NCBI GenBank assembly: GCA_023395465.1
Contig: JAEWZE010000278.1
Coordinates: 1-25,740, forward strand
Direction of reading: 5' to 3'
DNA: 25,740 bases
From: Pseudomonadota bacterium
Lineage (GTDB): Bacteria; Pseudomonadota; Gammaproteobacteria; Xanthomonadales; Xanthomonadaceae
Part shown: positions 1 through 7,985 of the stretch, one piece after another
Layout: each line of letters starts with the position of its first letter
Numbering within the stretch: position 1 is the stretch's first letter
The notes under the pieces: generated by a model
The model's database searches: none
Told to the model about the DNA's origin: nothing
The model's input: the letters and a program-made list of their open reading frames with translations, nothing else
Made by a program: the position numbers and the translations under genes

Positions 1-1878
1 AAGGCCGCGGCCTATTTCGACAACAGCGCCGGACTGATGGCGGCGCTGGAAACCGGCGATCCGGGCCCCGCATCCGCCGCCGGCGACCTGCGCCAGGCCA
101 CGGCCGACGCCGTCGCCGCGCTGCTGCAGCAGAACCTCGCCGACCTCGACGCCGCGGTCGCGCGCCAGGAAGCGGCCCACGTCTCCAACCTGTGGGCGAT
201 CGCGGTGCTGCTGGGCGTCGCCCTGCTGCTCGCGGTCGGTGCCGCGCTGCTCATCAGCCGCTCGATCGTGCGGCCGCTGGCCGAGGTCATGGCGGCGGCC
301 GATGCGGTCGCGCGCGGCGACCTCGATCGCCCGGTCACCGTGTCCGAGCGCAGTGAACTGGGCGCGCTGGCCGAGTCGATGCGCGCGGTGGTCGCCACGC
401 TCAAGCGCTATGTCGACGCGCAGCGCGAGATGCACCAGGCGCACGACGCCGGCACGATCAGCCACGTGATGCCGGCCGCCGAGTTCCCGGGCGCCTACGG
501 CACGATGGCGACCGGCCTCAACGACCTGGTCGCCGCGCACATCGCGGTGAAGATGCACGTGGTCGATACCGTCGCCCTCTATGCGCGCGGTGATCTCTCC
601 CGCGACCTCGACCGCCTGCCGGGCGAGAAGGCGAAGATCAGCGCCATCATCGACGCGGTGAAGCAGTCGATGCTCGACAGCAATGCCGAGGTGCGGCGCC
701 TGGTCGAAGCCGCGGTGGCGGGCGACTTCTCGCAGCGCGGCGATGCCGGTCGCTTCGAGTTCGCCTACCGCGAACTGATCGAGGAACTCAACCGGCTGAT
801 GGCCGCCACCGACGAGGGCCTGGGCCAGATCGGCAGCCTGCTCTCGGCCGTGGCCGATGGCGACCTCTCGCGCCGCGTCGATGCCGGCCTGCCCGGCCGC
901 TTCGGCGAGGTCGCCGGCGATGCCAACCGCACGGTCGAGCGCCTGGCCGAGATCGTCGGCCAGATCCGCAGCGGCAGCGACGCGATCAATTCGGCCGCCG
1001 GCGAGATCGCCGCCGGCAACGACGACCTCTCGCGCCGCACCGAGCAGCAGGCCGCATCGCTTGAGGAAACCGCCTCCTCGATGGAGGAACTCACCTCCAC
1101 CGTGCGCCAGAACGCCGACAACGCCCGCCAGGCCAACCAGCTGGCGATCGGCGCGGTCGATGTCGCCTCGCAGGGCGGCGAAGTGGTCGGGAAGGTGGTC
1201 GAGACGATGTCGGCGATCTCCGAGTCGTCCAACCGCATCGCCGACATCATCGGCGTGATCGACGGCATCGCCTTCCAGACCAACATCCTGGCGCTCAACG
1301 CCGCGGTCGAAGCCGCGCGCGCCGGCGAACAGGGCCGCGGCTTCGCCGTGGTCGCGGCCGAGGTGCGCTCGCTGGCGCAGCGTTCGGCCGGGGCTGCGAA
1401 GGAGATCAAGACCCTGATCACCGATTCGACCGACAAGGTCCGCCACGGCAACGAGCTGGTCGGCCAGGCCGGCAGGACCATGGGCGAGATCGTGACCAGC
1501 GTCAAACGCGTCACCGACATCATCGCCGACATCTCGGCGGCCTCGCAGGAGCAGAGCGCGGGCATCGAGCAGGTGAACCAGGCGATCACGCAGATGGACG
1601 AGAGCACGCAGCAGAACGCCGCGCTGGTCGAGGAAGCCACGGCGGCTGCGCGCAGCATGGAGCAGCAGGCCGGGCAGCTGGTGCAGACGGTGGCGGTGTT
1701 CCGGGTGCAGGAAGACAAGCCGGCACGAGCAGCCAAGCCAGCGCCGACGCCCGCACCCGCCACTGCCGCTCCTTCGGCCAACGTGGCCAGGCCCAAGCAG
1801 GCCGCGCCACGGGGCAAGCCCGCCCCGCGCCCGGTAGTGGCCACGGCCGAGGCCGGCGAGGACTGGCAGGAGTTCTGA
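1..1878 (+). CDS. methyl-accepting chemotaxis protein with stacked HAMP-like units, 5' truncated by the window
   Basis: Chemoreceptor that passes a ligand signal through the inner membrane to CheA/CheW. The frame is open from base 1 (reads KAAAYFDNSAGL...), so the first methionine at 37 is internal and the N-terminal membrane helix and most of the periplasmic domain lie outside. Counting from that methionine: end of the periplasmic region 1-50, membrane helix about 52-74, HAMP from about 75, then HAMP-like units repeating every ~46 residues (glycine-centred segments near 92, 138, 184, 229, 275). The methylation and signalling helices follow, with the conserved hairpin tip (FQTNILALNAAVEAARAGEQ) near 410-430. 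A Pro/Ala-rich linker leads to the C-terminal pentapeptide DWQEF, which fits the aromatic-x-x-aromatic CheR/CheB docking pattern; cheR and cheB lie downstream. The receptor family is certain; the ligand is unknown. Confidence 0.95.
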   Translation, partial: KAAAYFDNSAGLMAALETGDPGPASAAGDLRQATADAVAALLQQNLADLDAAVARQEAAHVSNLWAIAVLLGVALLLAVGAALLISRSIVRPLAEVMAAADAVARGDLDRPVTVSERSELGALAESMRAVVATLKRYVDAQREMHQAHDAGTISHVMPAAEFPGAYGTMATGLNDLVAAHIAVKMHVVDTVALYARGDLSRDLDRLPGEKAKISAIIDAVKQSMLDSNAEVRRLVEAAVAGDFSQRGDAGRFEFAYRELIEELNRLMAATDEGLGQIGSLLSAVADGDLSRRVDAGLPGRFGEVAGDANRTVERLAEIVGQIRSGSDAINSAAGEIAAGNDDLSRRTEQQAASLEETASSMEELTSTVRQNADNARQANQLAIGAVDVASQGGEVVGKVVETMSAISESSNRIADIIGVIDGIAFQTNILALNAAVEAARAGEQGRGFAVVAAEVRSLAQRSAGAAKEIKTLITDSTDKVRHGNELVGQAGRTMGEIVTSVKRVTDIIADISAASQEQSAGIEQVNQAITQMDESTQQNAALVEEATAAARSMEQQAGQLVQTVAVFRVQEDKPARAAKPAPTPAPATAAPSANVARPKQAAPRGKPAPRPVVATAEAGEDWQEF

Positions 1879-1936
1879 GACCCCACCGGTCCAGCCCGCC
1901 TGGGCAGCACCCCTACACCCCCCGGAACCCCCGCAC

Positions 1937-4180
1937 ATGTCCTCCCCTTCCGCCGACCGCGCCTTTGCACGGACAGGCATGCCGGTCGCCTCCGGCACGC
2001 CTGCGCGCACGCACGCAGGACCGCGGCCGCTCGACGCCGTGGCCGACGCGGGGTTCTCCGCGGTGCTCGCCGTGGCCGCCGAACTGCTGGATTGCCCCAG
2101 CACGCTGCTGTGGGCGGCGCAGGACGGCCGGCTGCAGCTGGTCGCCCGACACGGCCCGCTGCCTGGCGCGGTAGAGCGCAGCCGCCTGGCTGCCACGGTG
2201 TCGCACGACCATCCACTGGCCGTGATCGCCGACGCCAGCGCCGATCCGCGCTTGGCCTACGACGCCCTCGTGGCCGGCCACGACGGCCTGCGCTTCTTCG
2301 TCGCCACCGTGCTGTACAGCCCTGCCGGCGAACTCCTCGGGGTGCTCGGCGCCGGCGACCATCGCCCGCGCGACGTGCCGCGGGAGGCCCTGGCCGGCCC
2401 GGTTTCGACGCTGGCCACGCTGGCCACGCGCATGTTCGGCGGCAACGTGCTGGCGCGCTGCCGGCAGGTCGCCGAGGCCGCCTTCAGCGCCGTGATCCTG
2501 GCCGACGACCAGGGCAGGATCATCTCCGCCAATGGCGCCGCGCGCGATCTGCTCGGCAGCGTGGCCGTGCCGGGGCAGTCGCTGGACCAGCTGGTGCCGG
2601 CCGCGCTCCAGGTGGACCCGGAGGCGGTGTCTGACTGGCTGCATGCGCCGCCCGTCAGCGGCGGCAGCGTGCGGACCCAGCGCGAGCTGCGGATTCGCGA
2701 CACGCAGGGCGAACTCCGTACCGTGCAGGCGGTCCGGACCGACTGGTACGACGGCAACGCGCGCGGCCTCGTGCTGGTGATGCGCGACGCCACCGAAGGC
2801 GGCCCGCGCCGCGAACCGCGCCCGGCGCGCCGCGACCCGCTCACCGGCCTGCCCAATCGCGAGGCCCTGTTCGCCACCGTCGACTCGCTGCGCGGTCGCG
2901 GCGCGCGACTGGGCGTGGCGCTGCTGGGCCTGGACCACTTCCGCGCGGTCAACGAAGCGCTCGGCCATGTCATCGGCGACACCGTGCTGCAGGTGGTGGC
3001 GTCACGGCTGATGGCATGGCTGCCCGCCAACGCCCACCTGGCGCGCTTTGGCGGAGACGAGTTCGTGATCCTGTTCCCGTCGGTCGAAGACACCGGTGAA
3101 CTCGAACGGCGCCTGCTGGGCCTGCTGGGCGAGATCGGCCGCCCCTGCGAGATCGAACACCAGCGCGTGCACGTGGAAGCCTGCATCGGCCTGGCATTCG
3201 ACGAAGGCGACGGCAGCGCGGGCGGGTACGACGACGGCGGCAGCAGCGGCCTGCTCGCGCTCGCCGCCCTGGCCCTGCGCCATGCCAAGCGCGGCGGCAG
3301 CATGAAGCTGCGGCACTTTTCGGCGTCGATGCGCGAGGAGGCGGTGGACCGCAGGCAGCTCGACCTCGAGCTGCGGCGCGCCTTCCGCGATGGCGAGTTC
3401 GAACTGCACTACCAGCCGCAGATCGACCTCGCCAGCGGCCTGCCCTCCGGCGCCGAGGCGCTGCTGCGCTGGCGGCATCCCGAGCGCGGCCTGCTGATGC
3501 CCGGCGCCTTCATCGACGCGCTGGGGCGCAGCGCGATCGCGCCGCAGGTCGGCACCTGGATCCTGCAGCAGGCCTGCCGCGACGCCGCCAGCTGGCCGCC
3601 GGTCGGGGGACGCGGGCTCAAGGTCGGGGTGAACCTCTTCCCCGCCCAGTTCAACGACGAGGCGCTGGTCGAGAAGATCGATGCGGCCCTCGCCGCCAGC
3701 GGCCTGCCGGCCGGGCAGCTGGAGATCGAACTCACCGAGACGATCGCGTTGCGCGACGACGGCGTGGCCGAGCGCACCCTGCTGCAGCTGCGCAGGCGCG
3801 GCATCCGCGTGTCCTACGACGATTTCGGCACCGGCCACGCCTCGCTGTCGATGCTGCACCGGCTGCCGGTGGACCGGGTCAAGATCGATCGTTCATTCGT
3901 CCGCGACCTGGTCGGCAGCCGTGGCGACAAGGCCATCGTGCGCTCGATCACCCTGATCGCCAGGAACTTCGACATGGAGGTGATCGCCGAGGGCGTGGAG
4001 ACGCCGGACCAGGCGGCGCTGCTGCGCGAGTTCGGCTGCCAGGAAGTGCAGGGGTTCCTGTACTCGTACGCACTCCCGCAGCCGGTGTTCGATTGCTGGC
4101 TGCACGACCGGCTCGCCGCACCCGCGCCGGTGTCGGCACCCTCCCCTGCGATCGCTGCCACGGAGCATGACCATGCCTGA
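1937..4180 (+). CDS. GAF-PAS-GGDEF-EAL cyclic-di-GMP turnover protein
   Basis: A 747-residue soluble protein predicted to make and/or break down the second messenger c-di-GMP. Residues ~35-170 look like a GAF domain and ~175-290 like a PAS domain, both sensory. The GGDEF domain begins near 302 (DPLTGLPNREAL) and has an intact GGDEF at 372-376. The usual RxxD inhibitory site ahead of it is absent, so product feedback is probably missing. The EAL domain is intact: EALLRW at 507-512, then ELTET, DDFGTG, KIDRSF and AEGVET, which carry the usual metal and catalytic residues. There is no membrane segment. It sits 58 nt after the receptor and overlaps cheR by a few bases, so it is probably part of the chemotaxis operon. 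Whether synthesis or hydrolysis dominates cannot be read from sequence; the complete EAL set favours hydrolysis. Confidence 0.93.
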   Translation: MSSPSADRAFARTGMPVASGTPARTHAGPRPLDAVADAGFSAVLAVAAELLDCPSTLLWAAQDGRLQLVARHGPLPGAVERSRLAATVSHDHPLAVIADASADPRLAYDALVAGHDGLRFFVATVLYSPAGELLGVLGAGDHRPRDVPREALAGPVSTLATLATRMFGGNVLARCRQVAEAAFSAVILADDQGRIISANGAARDLLGSVAVPGQSLDQLVPAALQVDPEAVSDWLHAPPVSGGSVRTQRELRIRDTQGELRTVQAVRTDWYDGNARGLVLVMRDATEGGPRREPRPARRDPLTGLPNREALFATVDSLRGRGARLGVALLGLDHFRAVNEALGHVIGDTVLQVVASRLMAWLPANAHLARFGGDEFVILFPSVEDTGELERRLLGLLGEIGRPCEIEHQRVHVEACIGLAFDEGDGSAGGYDDGGSSGLLALAALALRHAKRGGSMKLRHFSASMREEAVDRRQLDLELRRAFRDGEFELHYQPQIDLASGLPSGAEALLRWRHPERGLLMPGAFIDALGRSAIAPQVGTWILQQACRDAASWPPVGGRGLKVGVNLFPAQFNDEALVEKIDAALAASGLPAGQLEIELTETIALRDDGVAERTLLQLRRRGIRVSYDDFGTGHASLSMLHRLPVDRVKIDRSFVRDLVGSRGDKAIVRSITLIARNFDMEVIAEGVETPDQAALLREFGCQEVQGFLYSYALPQPVFDCWLHDRLAAPAPVSAPSPAIAATEHDHA

Positions 4181-5045
4181 GTTCCTCCGCGACGACGCGC
4201 AGGTGGTGGACGGGCGTCCGTTCGCCTTCGACGACCGCGACTTCCGTCGCGTCTGCCGCATGATCCACGCGCGCGCCGGCATCCACCTGGGCGCGCACAA
4301 GCGCGACATGGTCTACAGCCGGCTGGTGCGGCGGCTGCGCGCGCGCGGCGTCGAGCGCTTCAGCGACTACCTGGACATGGTCGAGGACGGCGTCGTCGAC
4401 GAAGGCCAGCATTTCGTCAACGCGCTGACCACCAACCTGACCTCGTTCTTCCGCGAGGCGCACCACTTCCCGCTGCTGGCGTCCCAGCTGCAGGCCGCGC
4501 AGCGCGACGGCCAACCGCTGCGGATATGGTGCTGCGCGGCGTCCACCGGCGAGGAACCCTATTCGCTGGCGATCACCGCCTGCGAGGCGTTCGACACGCT
4601 GACGCCGCCGGTGCGGATCCTGGCCACCGACATCGATACCACGGTACTGCAGTCGGCCGCGCGCGGCGTGTATCCGCTCGAGCGCATCGACTCGATCGAC
4701 GCCGCCCGCAAGCGCCGCTTCTTCCAGCGCGGCGGCGGCGCCAACGCCGGCCTGTGCCGGGTGCGGCCGGAGCTGCGGGCGCTGGTCGAGTTCCGTCCGC
4801 TGAACCTGCTCGACGCCGACTACGGCCTCAAGCGCGGCGCCTTCATCGCGGTGTTCTGCCGCAATGTCATGATCTATTTCGACAAACCGACCCAGTACGG
4901 GGTGCTGCAGCGCATCGCCCCCCTGCTGTCGGCCGAGGGCAGGATGTACGCCGGCCATTCGGAAAGCTTCAACCACGCCACCGACCTGGTGACGCCCTGC
5001 GGACGCACGGTGTACCGGGCCGCGGCCGGCGCGGGTGCGGCATGA
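4173..5045 (+). CDS. cheR: chemotaxis protein methyltransferase CheR
   Basis: Transfers methyl groups from S-adenosylmethionine to receptor glutamates during adaptation. Two in-frame ATGs exist, at 4167 and 4173. The GGAG at 4162-4165 is one base from the first and seven from the second, so I use 4173 (290 residues). Visible features: an N-terminal helical domain (1-80), TNLTSFFRE at 87-95, the SAM-binding stretch ending GEEPYS at 126-131, D153 in the ATDID motif, and FCRNVMIYFD at 228-237. The beta-subdomain contains RGGG (186-189) followed by GLCRVRPEL, much like enteric CheR, which binds receptor tails; this suits the DWQEF tail on the upstream receptor. The gene overlaps the end of the GGDEF-EAL gene, and its stop overlaps the cheD start as ATGA, which points to translational coupling. 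Confidence 0.96.
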   Translation: MPEFLRDDAQVVDGRPFAFDDRDFRRVCRMIHARAGIHLGAHKRDMVYSRLVRRLRARGVERFSDYLDMVEDGVVDEGQHFVNALTTNLTSFFREAHHFPLLASQLQAAQRDGQPLRIWCCAASTGEEPYSLAITACEAFDTLTPPVRILATDIDTTVLQSAARGVYPLERIDSIDAARKRRFFQRGGGANAGLCRVRPELRALVEFRPLNLLDADYGLKRGAFIAVFCRNVMIYFDKPTQYGVLQRIAPLLSAEGRMYAGHSESFNHATDLVTPCGRTVYRAAAGAGAA

Positions 5046-5629
5046 GTACCGCCATCGCCACCCCGCCGGGCAGCTATTACGACGCCACGTTGAAGACGCA
5101 GGCCATCCGGCTGCTGCCGGCCGACTACCTGGCCACCGACGAACCGGTGGCGCTGGTGACCCTGCTGGGCTCCTGCGTGGCGGCCTGCCTCTACGACCCG
5201 GTGCTGGGCCTGGGCGGCATGAACCATTTCATGCTGCCCGGCGGCGACATCAACGACGCCACCTCGGCGCGCTACGGCGCCAACGCGATGGAGCTGCTGA
5301 TCAACGACCTGCTCAAGCGCGGCGCCAGGCGCCAGCGCCTGCAGGCCAAGGTGTTCGGCGGCGGCAATGTCCTGAGCGGATTCCACAGCGATCCGATCGG
5401 CACCCGCAACGCGGGTTTCGTCGTCGACTACCTGGCGGCCGAGAAGATCCCCGTCGTCGCCAGCGACCTGGGCGACAACCAGGCGCGCAAGGTCTGCTTT
5501 TTCGTGCAGAACGGCCGCAGCCTGGTCAAGCGCCTGCCCGCGACCCGCGACGGCGTGGTGGACACCGAGCGCGCGCTGTACGGCCGCCTGGCCCGCGCGC
5601 CGGCCGCCGGCTCCGTGGAGCTGTTCTGA
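5042..5629 (+). CDS. cheD: chemoreceptor glutamine deamidase CheD
   Basis: Deamidates receptor glutamines to glutamates, creating methylation sites. The 195-residue protein has the full CheD core: LGSC with the nucleophilic Cys45, Thr40 just before it, and His62 in GGMNHFMLP, 17 residues after the cysteine as in characterised CheD. RYGANAMELLINDLLKRGA and FGGGNVL follow. The start is an ATGA overlap with the cheR stop. The stop is one base before the cheB ATG, so cheR-cheD-cheB form one translationally coupled unit. The last seven residues, AGSVELF, are identical to the C-terminus of the second receptor (6735-7913) although the codons differ, which suggests a shared docking tail. No CheC gene, the usual CheD partner in Bacillus, is seen here. 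Confidence 0.95.
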   Translation: MSTAIATPPGSYYDATLKTQAIRLLPADYLATDEPVALVTLLGSCVAACLYDPVLGLGGMNHFMLPGGDINDATSARYGANAMELLINDLLKRGARRQRLQAKVFGGGNVLSGFHSDPIGTRNAGFVVDYLAAEKIPVVASDLGDNQARKVCFFVQNGRSLVKRLPATRDGVVDTERALYGRLARAPAAGSVELF

Positions 5630-5630
5630 C

Positions 5631-6671
5631 ATGGGCAGGCGACCGGTCCGCGTGCTGGTGGTGGACGACTCGGCGCTGGTGCGGGCGCTGATGACCGAGC
5701 TGCTGGGCGCCGACCCGGGCATCGAGGTGGTCGGCACCGCATCCGATCCCTACATCGCCCGCGAGAAGATCAAGCAGCTGACGCCCGACGTGCTGACGCT
5801 CGACATCGAGATGCCGCGCATGGACGGGTTGACGTTCCTGCGCAACCTGATGCGGCTGCGGCCGATGCCGGTGCTGATGGTGTCCTCGCTGACCGAATCC
5901 GGCGCGAAGGTGACGCTCGAGGCGCTGGCCCTGGGCGCGGTGGACTTCATCGCCAAGCCCCGCATCGACGTCGCACGCGGCCTGGCCGAGTACGGCTCGG
6001 TGCTGGTGGAAAAGGTGAAACAGGCCGCGCTTGCGCAGGTCGCGCGCATCGCGCCGGCGCCGTCGACGCACGCCGAAGGGCCCATCGGCTACCGCACCAC
6101 CGAACGCCTGCTGGCGATCGGCGCATCCACCGGCGGCACCGAGGCGATCCGCGAAGTGCTGGAACAGATGCCGGCCGACGCACCGGCCACGGTCATCGTC
6201 CAGCACATCCCCGCCGCGTTCAGCCGCGCCTTCGCCGAACGGCTCGACCGCCACAGCCGCATGACCGTGATGGAGGCGACCGACCGGCAGCCGCTGCTGG
6301 CCGGGCACGCCTACGTCGCCCCCGGCGGGCAGCACCTGCGCGTGGTGCGCAGCGGTGCGCGCTGGATGTGCCGGCTCGGCGAGGACGACCCGGTGCGCCG
6401 CCACCGGCCCAGCGTCGACGTGCTGTTCCAGTCGGTGGCCGAGCACGCCGGCCGCAACGCCAGCGCCGCCCTGCTCACCGGCATGGGCGACGACGGCGCG
6501 GCGGGACTGCTGTCGCTGCGCCGCGCCGGTGCGCACACCATCGCCCAGGACGAGGCCAGCAGCGTGGTCTGGGGCATGCCGGGCGCCGCGGTCGCCAACG
6601 GCGCGGCCGAAGACGTGGTGCCGCTGCAACACGTGGCGCAACGGCTGCTGGCGGTTTCCCGCGGCGGCTAA
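5631..6671 (+). CDS. cheB: chemotaxis response regulator protein-glutamate methylesterase CheB
   Basis: Removes receptor methyl groups (and deamidates glutamines) when phosphorylated by CheA, opposing CheR. The 346 residues are a receiver domain (about 5-125) and a CheB methylesterase domain (about 155-345). In the receiver, the acidic pair Asp12/Asp13, the phospho-acceptor Asp58 (LTLDIEMPRMDG) and Lys109 are intact. In the esterase, the catalytic triad is visible as Ser166 (GASTGGT), His192 (VQHIP) and Asp288 (TGMGDDG). The ATG lies one base after the cheD stop, with a GGAG inside the end of cheD. Its stop codon forms part of the sigma-28-like promoter of the next gene. Confidence 0.97.
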   Translation: MGRRPVRVLVVDDSALVRALMTELLGADPGIEVVGTASDPYIAREKIKQLTPDVLTLDIEMPRMDGLTFLRNLMRLRPMPVLMVSSLTESGAKVTLEALALGAVDFIAKPRIDVARGLAEYGSVLVEKVKQAALAQVARIAPAPSTHAEGPIGYRTTERLLAIGASTGGTEAIREVLEQMPADAPATVIVQHIPAAFSRAFAERLDRHSRMTVMEATDRQPLLAGHAYVAPGGQHLRVVRSGARWMCRLGEDDPVRRHRPSVDVLFQSVAEHAGRNASAALLTGMGDDGAAGLLSLRRAGAHTIAQDEASSVVWGMPGAAVANGAAEDVVPLQHVAQRLLAVSRGG

Positions 6672-6695
6672 AGCACGACCGCCCACGGCCGTTAT
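6669..6695 (+). promoter_or_regulatory. sigma-28 (FliA)-type promoter for the second receptor
   Basis: TAAA at 6669-6672, a 15-base spacer, then GCCGTTAT at 6688-6695. The enteric flagellar consensus is TAAA-N15-GCCGATAA, so the -35 core and spacing match exactly and 6 of 8 bases match in the -10. The -35 is formed by the cheB stop codon (TAA) and the next bases. It lies 39 bases before the ATG at 6735. It implies that the receptor is expressed with the late flagellar genes, separately from cheRDB. Inference from sequence only. Confidence 0.6.
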
Positions 6696-6734
6696 CAGGG
6701 GCAGACCGTTTCGACACACATTACGGGACAGACA

Positions 6735-7913
6735 ATGGATTCGCGCCTACTGCTTCGCCTGGCACCGCCCCTGGTGCTCACACTGGTCCTGGTCCTGTCT
6801 CAGGCGCTCGACCTTGCCCCCGCAGTGCGCTGGGGCGCGCTTGCGGCCATGACCCTGGCCTGGCTGGTCTTCGCCTGGACCGTACTTCGCCCCACCGCCA
6901 GCGACGCCGCGCTGCTCGGCGAGCAGACCCGCCTGCTGGAGGAGCTGCGCAACTTCATCGGCGCCGAGGTGGAGGGGTCGCGCGGCGAGATCGAGCGCAC
7001 CCGCGAGCTGATCCGCGAATCGGTGGCCAAGCTCGGCACCAGCTTCGATGCGGTCAACCGCCGCTCGCGCCAGCAGAGCGAAGTGGCCTCGCGCATCATC
7101 GACCGCCGCAACGACGGCGACGGCAGCGGCTCGGACGTGCACCGCTTCGCGCTGCAGGCCAGCCAGCAGATGGAACAGCTTGTCGAGGCGCTGGAAGCGG
7201 TGAGCGGCCAGAGCGGCGCCACCGTGACCCACATCGACGCGATGGCCGAGCACCTGGACGGCATCTTCTCGCTGCTCGAGGACGTCAAGTCGATCGCCGA
7301 CCAGACCAACCTGCTGGCGCTCAACGCCGCGATCGAGGCGGCCCGCGCCGGCGAGGCCGGCCGCGGCTTCGCGGTGGTGGCCGACGAGGTGCGCAACCTG
7401 TCGGAGCGCTCGACCGCGTTCAACGAACAGATCCGCAAGCTCGCCCACAGCTCCAAGGATTCGATCGCACGGGTCCGCGACACGGTCAGCACGATGGCCT
7501 CGCGCGACCTCGACCGCAGCCGCCTGGCGCGGATCGAAGCGGCGGCGATGCTCGAACGCGTCGACGGCATCAACCGCAACCTGGGCACCGGCATGCGCGA
7601 GATCGCCGAATGCAGCAAGGCCATCGACGGATCGGTCGCCGAAGCGGTGCGCTCGCTGCAGTTCGAGGACATCGCCACCCAGGCGCTGGGCGCGGCCAAC
7701 GTGCACCTCGACCGCCTCGGCGCGATCAACCGCGAGGCCACGGTGCTGCAGGACCTGCTGCACCGCAGCGGCGGCCAGGCCGGCGCCGAGCTGCACCGGG
7801 CGCTGACCCAGATCGGCCAGCGCATCGCGCAGATGCGCGGCGAATGGGAGCGTCCGCCGCACAAGCCGGTGACCCAGCAGTCCATGGATGCCGGCAGCGT
7901 CGAGCTGTTCTGA
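6735..7913 (+). CDS. membrane-anchored methyl-accepting protein without a periplasmic domain, with a CheZ-like C-terminal region
   Basis: A 392-residue receptor-like protein. Two membrane helices (about 9-27 and 33-51) are joined by a very short loop, so there is no external ligand domain, and I see no HAMP. A long coiled coil leads to the conserved CheA/CheW-contacting hairpin (DQTNLLALNAAIEAARAGEA from Asp189 to about 208, continuing to about 226). In the descending helix, LQFEDIATQ places Asp312 and Gln316 in D-x-x-x-Q spacing, as in the active site of the CheY-P phosphatase CheZ (Asp143/Gln147 in E. coli). The protein ends in AGSVELF, the same tail as CheD. It could be an internal (cytoplasmic) sensor, a receptor that also dephosphorylates a response regulator, or both. 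Receptor membership is secure; the phosphatase idea is inference. Confidence 0.9.
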   Translation: MDSRLLLRLAPPLVLTLVLVLSQALDLAPAVRWGALAAMTLAWLVFAWTVLRPTASDAALLGEQTRLLEELRNFIGAEVEGSRGEIERTRELIRESVAKLGTSFDAVNRRSRQQSEVASRIIDRRNDGDGSGSDVHRFALQASQQMEQLVEALEAVSGQSGATVTHIDAMAEHLDGIFSLLEDVKSIADQTNLLALNAAIEAARAGEAGRGFAVVADEVRNLSERSTAFNEQIRKLAHSSKDSIARVRDTVSTMASRDLDRSRLARIEAAAMLERVDGINRNLGTGMREIAECSKAIDGSVAEAVRSLQFEDIATQALGAANVHLDRLGAINREATVLQDLLHRSGGQAGAELHRALTQIGQRIAQMRGEWERPPHKPVTQQSMDAGSVELF

Positions 7914-7933
7914 CCCCGCGATCCCGGACCACG

Positions 7934-7963
7934 GCTGCAGGCCCGCAGTTGCGGGGCTGCAGC
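7934..7963. repeat. 30-bp inverted repeat between the receptor and the histidine kinase
   Basis: Two 14-base arms (7934-7947 and 7950-7963) separated by two bases, complementary except for one G-G mismatch. It starts 21 bases after the receptor stop and ends just before the kinase start. It may act as a terminator or attenuator at the end of the chemotaxis block, but no T-run follows on either strand, so the role is uncertain. Confidence 0.45.
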
Positions 7964-7985
7964 TTCGGCCGGTAGCGTGGCCGAC

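Noticed and set aside
765..2216. 483-codon open frame antisense to the first receptor
   Set aside because: Ser/Ala-rich antisense translation of the repetitive receptor helices, without motifs.
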